27,621 bases of DNA from Rhodospirillaceae bacterium UBA6219 (GTDB taxonomy: Bacteria; Pseudomonadota; Alphaproteobacteria; Rhodospirillales; Magnetospirillaceae), in the NCBI GenBank assembly GCA_002435715.1, contig DISD01000093.1, positions 1 through 27,621 of the forward strand. Direction: 5' to 3'. The first letter of the stretch is position 1, and every line of letters starts with the position of its first letter. The translations under genes were made by a program, and so were the position numbers. Shown in pieces: positions 8,387 through 15,608 of this stretch. The notes under the pieces were generated by a model. That model ran no database searches, was not told where the DNA came from, and saw only the letters and a program-made list of their open reading frames with translations.

Positions 8387-9922
8387 ATGATGACCACCAA
8401 TTTCTACGACCTCGTTCCTTACGGCAGCTACGCCTATCCCCGCACTCACATCGCCCATCTGCACACCGTCGGTCGGCTGTTCGGGTTGACCGTGCCCAGC
8501 TACCATGCCGCCCGCGTTCTTGAGATTGGCTGCGCATCGGGAGGGAATATCATCCCCATGGCGGCGCAATATCCTCGCAGCCATTTCGTTGGAGTGGATA
8601 TCTCCAAGAGTCAGATCATGGCCGGGCAAAAAATGATATCAGAGCTTGGCCTCGGCAACATCACCCTGCGAGAAATCGGCATTGAAGAACTTCCCAGGGA
8701 ACTATCCGGATTTGATTATATTATTTGTCACGGCGTATTTTCCTGGGTGCCGGATCATGTGCGCACGGCGATCCTGCGGGAAATCCGGGATCGCCTAAGC
8801 CCCGATGGGGTAGCCTTGGTCAGCTATAACGTTCTCCCTGGCTGGGGTCTTGTTCAGACCCTGCGGGAGATGATGCTGTTCCACTGCAAGGCGTTGCCGA
8901 CGCCTGAGGAAAAGGTGGCCCAGGCCAGGGCATTGCTTCGCTTTATCAAGGACGCCCAGACAACGGCCAATAATGCGTACAGCATGGCTGTCGAACATGA
9001 ATTGGCGGTGCTGGAGAGCAATCCCGACTGGTATATTTTCCACGACCACCTTGAAAGCGACAACAAGCCGTTCTTCTTTCATCAGTTCATCGAAACGGCG
9101 GGACAGTTTGGGCTGGGATACGTGGGAGATGCCGACTTAACGGCCATGCTCCTGGACAATGCCCCGCCCCCCGTGGTCGAAACCCTAAAGGGGGTGACCG
9201 ACCCCGTTCAGCTCGAACAGTATCTTGATTTCGCTGCCAACCGGCGTTTCCGCTCGACCATCCTGTGCCATGCCGGCCGGACATTGTCGCGTACCATTGA
9301 TGCCAAGCTAACCCGCGCGTTTTACCTCCAGCCGGCTATAGATCAGGTATCCATCGATGGTGAAAAGCATATTTTCGGTCAGAACGGGACAGGGCGGGCT
9401 TTTGTCACGGATGAACCGGCCACCATCGCCGCCCTCAAGGTCATGCTGGAAATCTCGGCGCCACTGAGCTTCGACGAACTGGTCGGGGCTGCAGTCCAAG
9501 CGAGCGGCCTATCCACCGCCGTTATCGAGATTGCCCTGGACGCCATCTTGATGCGCATGGCCTTCGCGGGCCTGATACGACTGAGTCCCGAGGCTCCATC
9601 CTATGCTACCCGGTTGAAACCAACCCCGAAAGTCCTCCCCCTGGTTCGCAATCAGCTTGACCGAGGGAACACTGTGGTTAACGGACGTCATGAAACTCTA
9701 CAGCTTCCTCCAGTCAGTGCACGAATTCTGTCCTGGCTGGATGGAAGCCGCAGTCGCGAGGACATCATTAAATCTGTTTCCTGCTTGGTGGAGAATGGCG
9801 AGTTTTTCCTGGAATCCGATGGAAAGCCCATCGTCGAAGCCAAAGAGCGATACGCGGTTCTGGCCGAAACCGTCGATTCTCTACTGTCTTATTTTCTGGC
9901 CAATGCCTTGTTGGAGTTGTAG
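8387..9922 (+). CDS. SAM methyltransferase with methyltransferase regulatory domain (PKMT-like)
   Basis: A 511-residue class I SAM-dependent methyltransferase. The N-terminal region from NFYDLVPYGSYAYPRTHIAH leads into motif I VLEIGCASGGN (residues 44-54) and the acidic ribose-binding strand FVGVDIS. The central part resembles the methyltransferase regulatory domain (PF10119), with FHDHLESDNKPFFFHQFIE. The C-terminal part is a winged-helix-like all-alpha region. This architecture matches proteins related to rickettsial protein lysine methyltransferases, which modify outer membrane proteins; that is family knowledge, and the substrate here is not known. ATG codons at 8387 and 8390 are both possible and neither has a strong ribosome-binding site. 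It is the last gene of the secretion locus before the mobile scar. Confidence 0.85.
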   Translation: MMTTNFYDLVPYGSYAYPRTHIAHLHTVGRLFGLTVPSYHAARVLEIGCASGGNIIPMAAQYPRSHFVGVDISKSQIMAGQKMISELGLGNITLREIGIEELPRELSGFDYIICHGVFSWVPDHVRTAILREIRDRLSPDGVALVSYNVLPGWGLVQTLREMMLFHCKALPTPEEKVAQARALLRFIKDAQTTANNAYSMAVEHELAVLESNPDWYIFHDHLESDNKPFFFHQFIETAGQFGLGYVGDADLTAMLLDNAPPPVVETLKGVTDPVQLEQYLDFAANRRFRSTILCHAGRTLSRTIDAKLTRAFYLQPAIDQVSIDGEKHIFGQNGTGRAFVTDEPATIAALKVMLEISAPLSFDELVGAAVQASGLSTAVIEIALDAILMRMAFAGLIRLSPEAPSYATRLKPTPKVLPLVRNQLDRGNTVVNGRHETLQLPPVSARILSWLDGSRSREDIIKSVSCLVENGEFFLESDGKPIVEAKERYAVLAETVDSLLSYFLANALLEL

Positions 9923-10095
9923 CTGGAGAGGTATCAACCATCATCCACGATCTACTCGAGGATAGCCGTCGTGTTCGCCCTTGATCTATATATCGCGAAG
10001 TGTGACCGCCTGCTTTTGTGCCTCCAATACATGTCTGCAATCAACCCCTGCCCTTGCTGCATGAAGTTCGCCAAGTTTCTCAACGAAGAAATCTG

Positions 10096-10245
10096 ATGCA
10101 TGGAGGTCATGCCATAACCTACCTGCAAGCCCGCCCGTCCCGCATCCATCAGCGTCGCCAGCGGCGGCGACGGCTACTGATGTTGACGTTGTTCGTTGCG
10201 TTCGTGGCAGTCGCCTATGGGCTGCTACAGCTGGTGCAGCCTTGA
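10096..10245 (+). CDS. Possible small single-pass membrane protein (49 aa)
   Basis: A 49-residue frame not assigned to a family. It has a strongly basic stretch (HQRRQRRRRLL) followed by one clear membrane segment (LMLTLFVAFVAVAYGLLQLV), giving an inside-positive topology. Its ATG overlaps the TGA of a preceding 21-codon frame (10031-10096) with a CPCC motif, so the two could be translationally coupled. There is no strong ribosome-binding site, and the surroundings are a remnant of mobile DNA. It may be a decayed piece rather than a working gene. Confidence 0.3.
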   Translation: MHGGHAITYLQARPSRIHQRRQRRRRLLMLTLFVAFVAVAYGLLQLVQP

Positions 10246-10254
10246 CCTCGCAGC

Positions 10255-10434
10255 CTGGATGCTCTTGTGCTCGCCCCGCGTGAGTTCACCCTTGGCGGCG
10301 CCAGCCTGGTCGACCAGTTGCCGGCGCAGACCGTAGCCGGCCGGACCTCCCTGTCGGTAGCCATGTTCGATCAGGCGGCATTGCCCCGCGAAGACCTTGA
10401 CCGAGAGCTCGCGGCTGTCTTCGCCGGCCATCCG
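10255..10434 (-). pseudogene. Fragment of a large serine recombinase
   Basis: Reading the minus strand from about 10434 down to 10255 gives about 59 residues. They contain MAGEDSRELSVKVFAGQCRL, then GGPAGYGLRR, then RGEHKSIQ. These are the signature of the region following the catalytic domain in large serine (resolvase/invertase-type) recombinases. The catalytic N-terminus and the long C-terminal part are both missing. After KSIQ the frame turns into unrelated sequence and stops near 10225. Upstream, the match ends where the RecG-like homology begins on the other strand. This is an internal fragment left by rearrangement, not a functional gene. Confidence 0.75.
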
Positions 10435-11161
10435 TGCCATGCGTGAACTGATGATGGCGCACGGTCTGCTGCCGCCGACCTTCGAATCATCGCGGCGGCC
10501 GGACCAATTCGTCGCCACCTTCCTGTTCCATCATTTCCTTGGGCCGGACGATATCGCCTGGCTTGGGCAACTGACGAACGAAGCCATCAGCGATGAGGAG
10601 GCCCGCGCCCTGGTGTTCGTCCGCGAATTGGGCGCTATCGACAACGCGGCCTACCGGGCGATCAACCGCACTGACACGCTCGACGCCTCGAGCCACTTGC
10701 GGCGGTTGCGCGATCTACAGTTGCTTGAGATGAAAGGGGGCGGAAGCCGAGCCTACTACGTCCCCGGGCCCCAATTTCATGAGGCCATGGCGCGCCCGCC
10801 GGCCCAGAGCGTTGGCAGGCGCGTCCCGGATAGTCACCAGGTCGCCGATAATAGTCACCAGGTGGCCCCAGATAGTCACCAGCTCCTGGTGACGATTCCG
10901 GCCGACCTACGGGAGCGCATTCCAGCCCCAGGCAGCAAGCCCCGCCGTGAGACGTTGAGGACGCTAGTTCAGGATCTGTGCCTCTGGCGATCTCTCAGCG
11001 CCCGTGAGATTGCGACCATCCTGGGAAGGCAGGATCCCAAGCCGCTGGTCAGGGACTACCTCAGCCCCATGGTCGCCGAAGGGCTGCTACAGTACACCAT
11101 TCCGGAAATGGAAAATCACCCGGACCAACGTTATGTCGTGTCACCTCCGGAACCGGAATGA
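10430..11161 (+). pseudogene. 3' fragment of RecG-like (AlbA/HATPase_c_4) ATP-binding protein
   Basis: About 243 codons resemble only the C-terminal portion of AlbA_2/RecG-related ATP-binding regulators. They include MRELMMAHGLLPPTF, a region with ALVFVRELGAIDNAAYRAIN and LRRLRDLQLLEMKG (winged-helix style), a Ser-His-Gln linker, and a final helix-turn-helix-like domain (WRSLSAREIATILGRQDPK). The N-terminal AlbA and ATP-binding parts are absent. The frame can be opened from a TTG at 10397, but codons before about 10430 are antisense to the serine recombinase fragment, so a native start is not visible. Such proteins are frequent in genomic islands. It may still yield a DNA-binding fragment if transcribed, but most likely it is decayed. 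Confidence 0.7.
10829..10883 (+). repeat. 21-bp (7-codon) tandem repeat, SHQ linker
   Basis: The unit atagtcaccag occurs at 10830, 10851 and 10872, an exact 21-base period, encoding (D/N)SHQ(V/L)xx three times. It forms the flexible linker between two winged-helix-like parts of the RecG-like fragment. Short degenerate linker repeats in this position are familiar in the family. Confidence 0.75.
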
Positions 11162-11413
11162 CAAGCTACCGAGTGGGGCCGTAAGTGATTGATTTCGCGG
11201 CGTAGAGGGTTGGTCGGCGGCTCCCTTTCCTACGCCAAATTTTGTGCTCGCGTGATACCACCACCTATACATCACGTTTGTTCAGGCGGATTCTCTGCAG
11301 CCCCCCCTTGGCCGGCGCATGCAGTTATTGGGTGTTTTTGCCTTCCCAAGATACGGCCAGGACTGAGATAAATTAGTCCTTAGGTGCTCTTGAATGTGGT
11401 GGCTAGGGTCAGT
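11162..11413. other. Non-coding stretch between mobile scar and nitrogenase-like operon
   Basis: No credible gene was found in these 252 bases. The stretch contains an AGGACT...AGTCCT inverted repeat (11359-11380, 6-bp arms, 10-base loop) just past the 3' end of the minus-strand operon, without a T run. It could be a weak transcription end. No attachment site or tRNA was recognised. Confidence 0.4.
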
Positions 11414-12712
11414 TCATCGCGTTTCGACCGTGCGCCAGGGGGGCGAGGCGGGCAATCTGGGCGGCGGCGGGCGGCGCAGCACCTGGGCCATGCCGTGGGC
11501 CAGATCGCGTTGGCCGTGATAGCCCGACAGGGTCAGGCGTCTTTCGTGGTTGATGTCCAGCCAGGGGATGCCGGCACGTTGACAGCGCCGGGCGTGGCCG
11601 CTGCTGGATAGGACGATGTCCACGGTCCCGGTGGCTAAGGCTTGGTCCAGCTTTTCGGGGGTGGTTTCCTCCCACAGCCGGTTGGCGCCAAGCAATGCCT
11701 GGGCGAGGCCGCGCTCTTGGGGCGAGGTTTTCTGCACCGACGTGCCGACCACCTCCAGGCCCAGCTCGGTCAGGGCGCCGATCATGCCCCAGGACTTGAA
11801 ACCGCCGCTCAGCACGAGGACCCGTTTCCCCTTGAGATGCGGTAGAAGTGGAGCAAGGTGTCGGCGTTGTTGGGTTTCTTGCTGGGCGATAAAGCTTTCG
11901 ACCCGATGGACCAGACGGGTGTCGCCGCCTTGGGCCATCACCAAAGCGGCGGTCTGGCGCAAGGTCCGGGCGATGTTGGCCATGCCGTGGAAACTGCCAT
12001 GGCAATGGGGAATGCCGTATCGCGTTTGCAGCTTGGCGGCCAATCCGCCCAGGCTTTGCGAGCACAGCGAAATGGTCGCCCGCGCCCGGTGGGCCGAAGC
12101 CACACGATGATAACGGCCGTCACCGGGGATCGAGGCCAGAACACGGAAACCAGCGTCTTCCAGCAAGCGGGTGATGGCCATGCTTTCCCCGGCCACATTG
12201 GCCTCGCCCACGACGTTGACCTCGTAACCGGTCAATTGGTCGGGTTCCTGGGTGCCGATCACCCGATCCAGCAATAGTTTCGCGGCTGCTTGTGACCCGT
12301 GATCGCGGTTGCCGGCGAAACCGGGGATGTCGACCGCCACCACCGGACGGCCCAATTGCTGGCTCATCTCGGTGCAAATCTGTTCGATGTCGTCGCCGAT
12401 GATCGCCGGGGTACAGGTCTGATAGACGAAGATGGCGGCGGAATCGGCGCATTGGGCCAACTCGGCGATGCTGTGGCGCAGGCGTTGGGCGCCGCCATGG
12501 ATCACGCTCAGTTCGTTCATGTCGCTCAGCGCCACAGCGCGGTGCTGGGTGGGGCCGCTGGACGGCGTCGGCCGGATGTCCCAGGGCAATCCCTGACAGG
12601 TGACCGGCCCATGGGACAAATGGACGGCATCGGCGATGGGCTGCAACGCCATACGGGCGCCGCGAAAGGCGCATCCTCCGGCACTTTTGTCCTTGTTCTT
12701 GGCGCAGGTCAT
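11414..12712 (-). CDS. Nitrogenase-like component 1 subunit (NifE/NifD family)
   Basis: A 432-residue member of the nitrogenase component 1 superfamily, closest in motif style to NifE. From the ATG at 12712 (GAGG six bases upstream), cluster cysteines are Cys14 (GGCAFRGA), Cys39 (HGPVTCQG) and Cys100 (VYQTCTPAIIGDD), corresponding to the P-cluster/4Fe-4S ligands of NifD and NifE. Cys217 (SLCSQSL) aligns with the cofactor cysteine (NifD Cys275, NifE Cys250). RYGIPHCHGSFHG and the C-terminal DINHER...LSGYHG segment also follow NifE; the NifD-type homocitrate-site His context is not evident. A TTG at 12724 overlapping the previous stop is an alternative start. It is the last gene of a metal-chelate uptake operon. 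No partner subunit or NifH lies in the window. Its reaction is unknown: cofactor scaffold or a nitrogenase-like reductase subunit are both possible. Confidence 0.85.
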   Translation of the reverse strand: MTCAKNKDKSAGGCAFRGARMALQPIADAVHLSHGPVTCQGLPWDIRPTPSSGPTQHRAVALSDMNELSVIHGGAQRLRHSIAELAQCADSAAIFVYQTCTPAIIGDDIEQICTEMSQQLGRPVVAVDIPGFAGNRDHGSQAAAKLLLDRVIGTQEPDQLTGYEVNVVGEANVAGESMAITRLLEDAGFRVLASIPGDGRYHRVASAHRARATISLCSQSLGGLAAKLQTRYGIPHCHGSFHGMANIARTLRQTAALVMAQGGDTRLVHRVESFIAQQETQQRRHLAPLLPHLKGKRVLVLSGGFKSWGMIGALTELGLEVVGTSVQKTSPQERGLAQALLGANRLWEETTPEKLDQALATGTVDIVLSSSGHARRCQRAGIPWLDINHERRLTLSGYHGQRDLAHGMAQVLRRPPPPRLPASPPWRTVETR

Positions 12713-12720
12713 GGCGGGCC

Positions 12721-13767
12721 TCAATTGTTCATGGAGTTGACGCGGCTGCCGTCGGGGGCGCGTCCGTCCAGCAGGCGACGGACTTCTTCGTCGCTGAGAT
12801 CGGTGCGGTAGAAACGGGCGTAATAGCGGCGAATCTCGGCAGCCAGATCCAGATCGGCGAACATTTCCGGATAAAGTCTCTTGGCGAGGAATTGCAGCAG
12901 CAGCACTTGTTCCGGTCCGCCGTCCCAGAAAAACACCCCCACCGGCGAGGGCCAGACCTTTTGCTGGCGCACCGCCGACAGGGACGTCAAAACAGGGTTT
13001 TCCAACACCATGGAAGGGTCGTATTGGCGCCCCATGATGATGATGTCGGGGTTCCAGCCGATCAGGGTTTCCACGGAAATCTGCGGGTTGGCGCCGGTCA
13101 GCGCGTCATCGTCGACCACCATCCGGGCCCCGGCCAGGATGGCGACCCAGTTGAAATACCCACCTTGGCCGGTGGTGTGGGTGATTTCGGGGCCGCGAAC
13201 GTAATAAAGCCGGGGGCGCCGTTCTTGCGGGATATGGGCGATCCGGCTTTGCACCAAGTGCAGGCGGTCGTCGAAATAGCGGCACCAATCCTGTGCCAGG
13301 GCCAGGGATTCGCCCCCCAGCACCTGCCCCCCCAACATGACCATGGCCTTGGCGTCAGCGATGAATTCCTCGGCCGAGCGGGCCGGCCGCACCGGCTGGG
13401 TCACCAGGGCCGGGATCCCGGCGGCATCCAGGGCCGCCAGGGAAAGGCCGTAACTGGAATTGATGAAGGCCAGATCGGGGCGCCGGGCCACGACTTCTTC
13501 CAGATTGGGGGTGCTGTCGAAACTGGGGATGCGCGACAGCTGCGGATTGGTCCGCGCCATCCATGGGGCTGCGGTTTCCACCCGCGACACGGCTTTTTCG
13601 GGGACGTGCAGCATCAGCAGGCGCTGGTGGCACAGGACTTCAAGGCAGGCGATGCGCTGCGGGGAATCGGGGATTTCGACATGACGGCCGGCCAGATCGG
13701 TGATTGTGCGGCCGAGTGCCGTGGATGTCAGGATCAGGCCCAGCCCGACAAGGATCGTCAGGCGCAT
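12721..13767 (-). CDS. Metal-chelate ABC transporter substrate-binding protein (FepB/BtuF-type)
   Basis: Periplasmic binding protein of the helical-backbone metal receptor class (PF01497), which captures Fe-siderophore, corrinoid or similar chelates for the adjacent BtuCD/FecCD-like permease. The start at 13767 is supported by AGGAG eight bases upstream; residues 1-19 (LTILVGLGLILTSTALG) form a Sec signal. Typical features follow: ITDLAGRHVEIPDSPQRIAC at the beginning of the mature protein, then LEEVVARRPDLAFI, the long linking helix, and VETLIGWNPDIIIMG in the second lobe. At 348 residues it is of usual length. It overlaps the ATPase gene by ten bases and abuts the nitrogenase-like gene, indicating tight co-translation. 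The ligand is not deducible; Fe, Mo/W, Co or Ni chelates all use this fold. Confidence 0.88.
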   Translation of the reverse strand: MRLTILVGLGLILTSTALGRTITDLAGRHVEIPDSPQRIACLEVLCHQRLLMLHVPEKAVSRVETAAPWMARTNPQLSRIPSFDSTPNLEEVVARRPDLAFINSSYGLSLAALDAAGIPALVTQPVRPARSAEEFIADAKAMVMLGGQVLGGESLALAQDWCRYFDDRLHLVQSRIAHIPQERRPRLYYVRGPEITHTTGQGGYFNWVAILAGARMVVDDDALTGANPQISVETLIGWNPDIIIMGRQYDPSMVLENPVLTSLSAVRQQKVWPSPVGVFFWDGGPEQVLLLQFLAKRLYPEMFADLDLAAEIRRYYARFYRTDLSDEEVRRLLDGRAPDGSRVNSMNN

Positions 13768-14567
13768 GGGGCGGTCTCCTGTCGTCCCAGTGGCAGGCAA
13801 AGCGGCGGATGGCCCGCCAGATGGAACAGTTTGGTGCGGATGCCATAAGTGGTCGAAAGATAGGATTCGGTGATGATCTCCGCCGGCCGGCCCAAGGTGA
13901 ACCGCCCCTGCCGGTCCAAGGTGGCGACGGCGCTGCCGTAACCCAAAGCGTGGTTGGGATCATGGGTTGTCATGATCACCGCCATGTCCTGGCGGGCGGC
14001 CAGATCACGCACTTGTTCCAGCACCGCCACCTGATTGCCGAAATCCAGATTCGAGGTGGGTTCGTCAAGAACCAGCAGACGGGGACGTTGGGCCAAGGCG
14101 CGGGCGATCAGCACCATCTGGCGTTCGCCGCCGCTAAGCGCGTTGAACGAGCATTCGCCCAAATGGCCGATGGACAGCGTCTCCAACGACGCCATGGCGA
14201 TGGTGATGTCGTTGCGTGACGGCGATTGGAACACACCCAGATGGGCGGTACGGCCCATGGCCACCACATCGCAGACCCGAAAGGGAAACGGGCTGGCATG
14301 GGCCTGTGGCACATAGCCGACGACACGGGCGAAACGCGCAGCACCCCAAGACGCTGTGTCTTCGCCCATGATCACGATGCGCCCGGATTGTGGTGGCAGC
14401 AACCGCAACAGGGTGCGGAACAAGGTCGTTTTGCCGACGCCGTTGGGTCCCAACAGACACAGGATTTGGTGGGCATGCAGGAGAAACGAGACGTCGGACA
14501 CCAAGCGCCGCTGGCCGTGGCCGCAGGCTAATCCGATCACCTCTATCATGGCGGGAGCCGCATTCAT
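13758..14567 (-). CDS. Metal-chelate ABC transporter ATP-binding protein (FecE/BtuD-type)
   Basis: Cytoplasmic ATPase of the type II ABC importer. The 269 residues carry Walker A GPNGVGKT (40-47), a Q-loop in GYVPQAH, the signature LSGGERQ (144-150), Walker B LLVLDEPT (164-171), a D-loop SNLD and the switch histidine in MTTHDP. The C-terminal extension (TTYGIRTKLFHLAGHPPLC) is typical of FecE/BtuD/HmuV-like members. It starts three bases after the permease stop and overlaps the binding protein gene by ten bases. Confidence 0.93.
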   Translation of the reverse strand: MNAAPAMIEVIGLACGHGQRRLVSDVSFLLHAHQILCLLGPNGVGKTTLFRTLLRLLPPQSGRIVIMGEDTASWGAARFARVVGYVPQAHASPFPFRVCDVVAMGRTAHLGVFQSPSRNDITIAMASLETLSIGHLGECSFNALSGGERQMVLIARALAQRPRLLVLDEPTSNLDFGNQVAVLEQVRDLAARQDMAVIMTTHDPNHALGYGSAVATLDRQGRFTLGRPAEIITESYLSTTYGIRTKLFHLAGHPPLCLPLGRQETAPCA

Positions 14568-14570
14568 GGA

Positions 14571-15608
14571 TCAGCCTCGCTGGTTGGCTTTCGTCAGCAG
14601 GGAAAAGAAGACCGGAGCCCCGATCAGTGCGGTCAGGATGCCCAGGGGGATTTCGCTGGCCGACAGGGTGCGGGCCAGATTGTCCACCAGCAGCATGAAC
14701 AGGCCGCCCATCAGCGCCGAAACCGGCAGCAGGTTTCTGAAATCCGCCCCGACGATCATGCGGGCCAGATGCGGCACCACCAGACCGACCATGGCGATGA
14801 CGCCGCTGATGGCCACGGCGGCGGCGGTCATCAAGGTGGCCGCCACGATCACCGCCAGACGGATGCGGGCGACATTCACCCCCAGGACCTGGGCTTCTTC
14901 GTCATTGAAGGCCATGACGCTGAGGCGCCAGCGCAGCAGCAACAACACCGCCAGACCGGACAGACAGCCCGGGGCTGCCGCCGCCAGCTGGGGGAAGCCC
15001 GCCGAGGCCAGGCTTCCCATCAGCCAAAAGGTGATCGCCGGCAAGGTGTTGATCGGGTCGGCCAGAACCTTGAGCAGCGAGATCAAGGCCTGGAAGACCA
15101 TGGCGACCATGATCCCGGCCAAAACCATGGTCATGGCGGTGTTGCCGGTCTTGTTCCGACCGCCGATCAGGAAGGTGAGGCTGACCGCGGCGATGCCGCC
15201 GATGAAGGCGGCCATCTGGGTGCCCGGCGCCGATGCGCCCATCAGGATGGCCAGGGCCGCCCCGGCCCCGGCCCCTGATGCCACCCCCAGGATGTCGGGG
15301 GATACCAGGGGATTGCGAAAGATGCCCTGATAGGCAGCGCCTGACGCCGACAAGGCGCAGCCCACCAGCAAGGCGGCCATGACCCGTGGCAAGCGGATGT
15401 TCATGATCACGGTTTCGGCCTGGTCGGGCCAGGACGGCTGAATGGGCAAAAGCTGTCCCACCAAAACCGAGAAGACGGTATGCGGCGACACCGGATAGCG
15501 CCCGACGGCGAGCGAGATCAGTGCCGCCGCAAGAACCGCCATCAGCAACAGCACGGTCCATCCCGCCCCGATCATCGGGACGGGGCGGGCAGGGGCTTGG
15601 CCTACCAT
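14571..15608 (-). CDS. Metal-chelate ABC transporter permease (FecCD/BtuC family)
   Basis: Integral inner membrane permease that forms a homodimeric channel for the chelate. The start at 15608 (MVGQAPAR) is preferred because it overlaps the receptor's stop codon as ATGGTAG and gives a 345-residue protein of normal length. About ten hydrophobic helices are visible. Family landmarks include RLPRVMAALLVGCALSASGA with GIFRNPLVSPDILG, and the C-terminal ISGVIAMVGLVVPHLARMIVG with the coupling helix. It lies between the outer membrane receptor and the ATPase in one operon. Confidence 0.93.
   Translation of the reverse strand: MVGQAPARPVPMIGAGWTVLLLMAVLAAALISLAVGRYPVSPHTVFSVLVGQLLPIQPSWPDQAETVIMNIRLPRVMAALLVGCALSASGAAYQGIFRNPLVSPDILGVASGAGAGAALAILMGASAPGTQMAAFIGGIAAVSLTFLIGGRNKTGNTAMTMVLAGIMVAMVFQALISLLKVLADPINTLPAITFWLMGSLASAGFPQLAAAAPGCLSGLAVLLLLRWRLSVMAFNDEEAQVLGVNVARIRLAVIVAATLMTAAAVAISGVIAMVGLVVPHLARMIVGADFRNLLPVSALMGGLFMLLVDNLARTLSASEIPLGILTALIGAPVFFSLLTKANQRG

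Noticed and set aside
11359..11380. Inverted repeat as terminator of the nitrogenase-like operon
   Set aside because: Arms are only six bases, the loop is ten bases and no T run follows, so it is mentioned only as a weak possibility.
12892..13848. 318-codon plus-strand frame opposite the binding protein gene
   Set aside because: It is antisense to a clear PF01497-type protein and has shadow-like His/Gln/Gly-rich composition.
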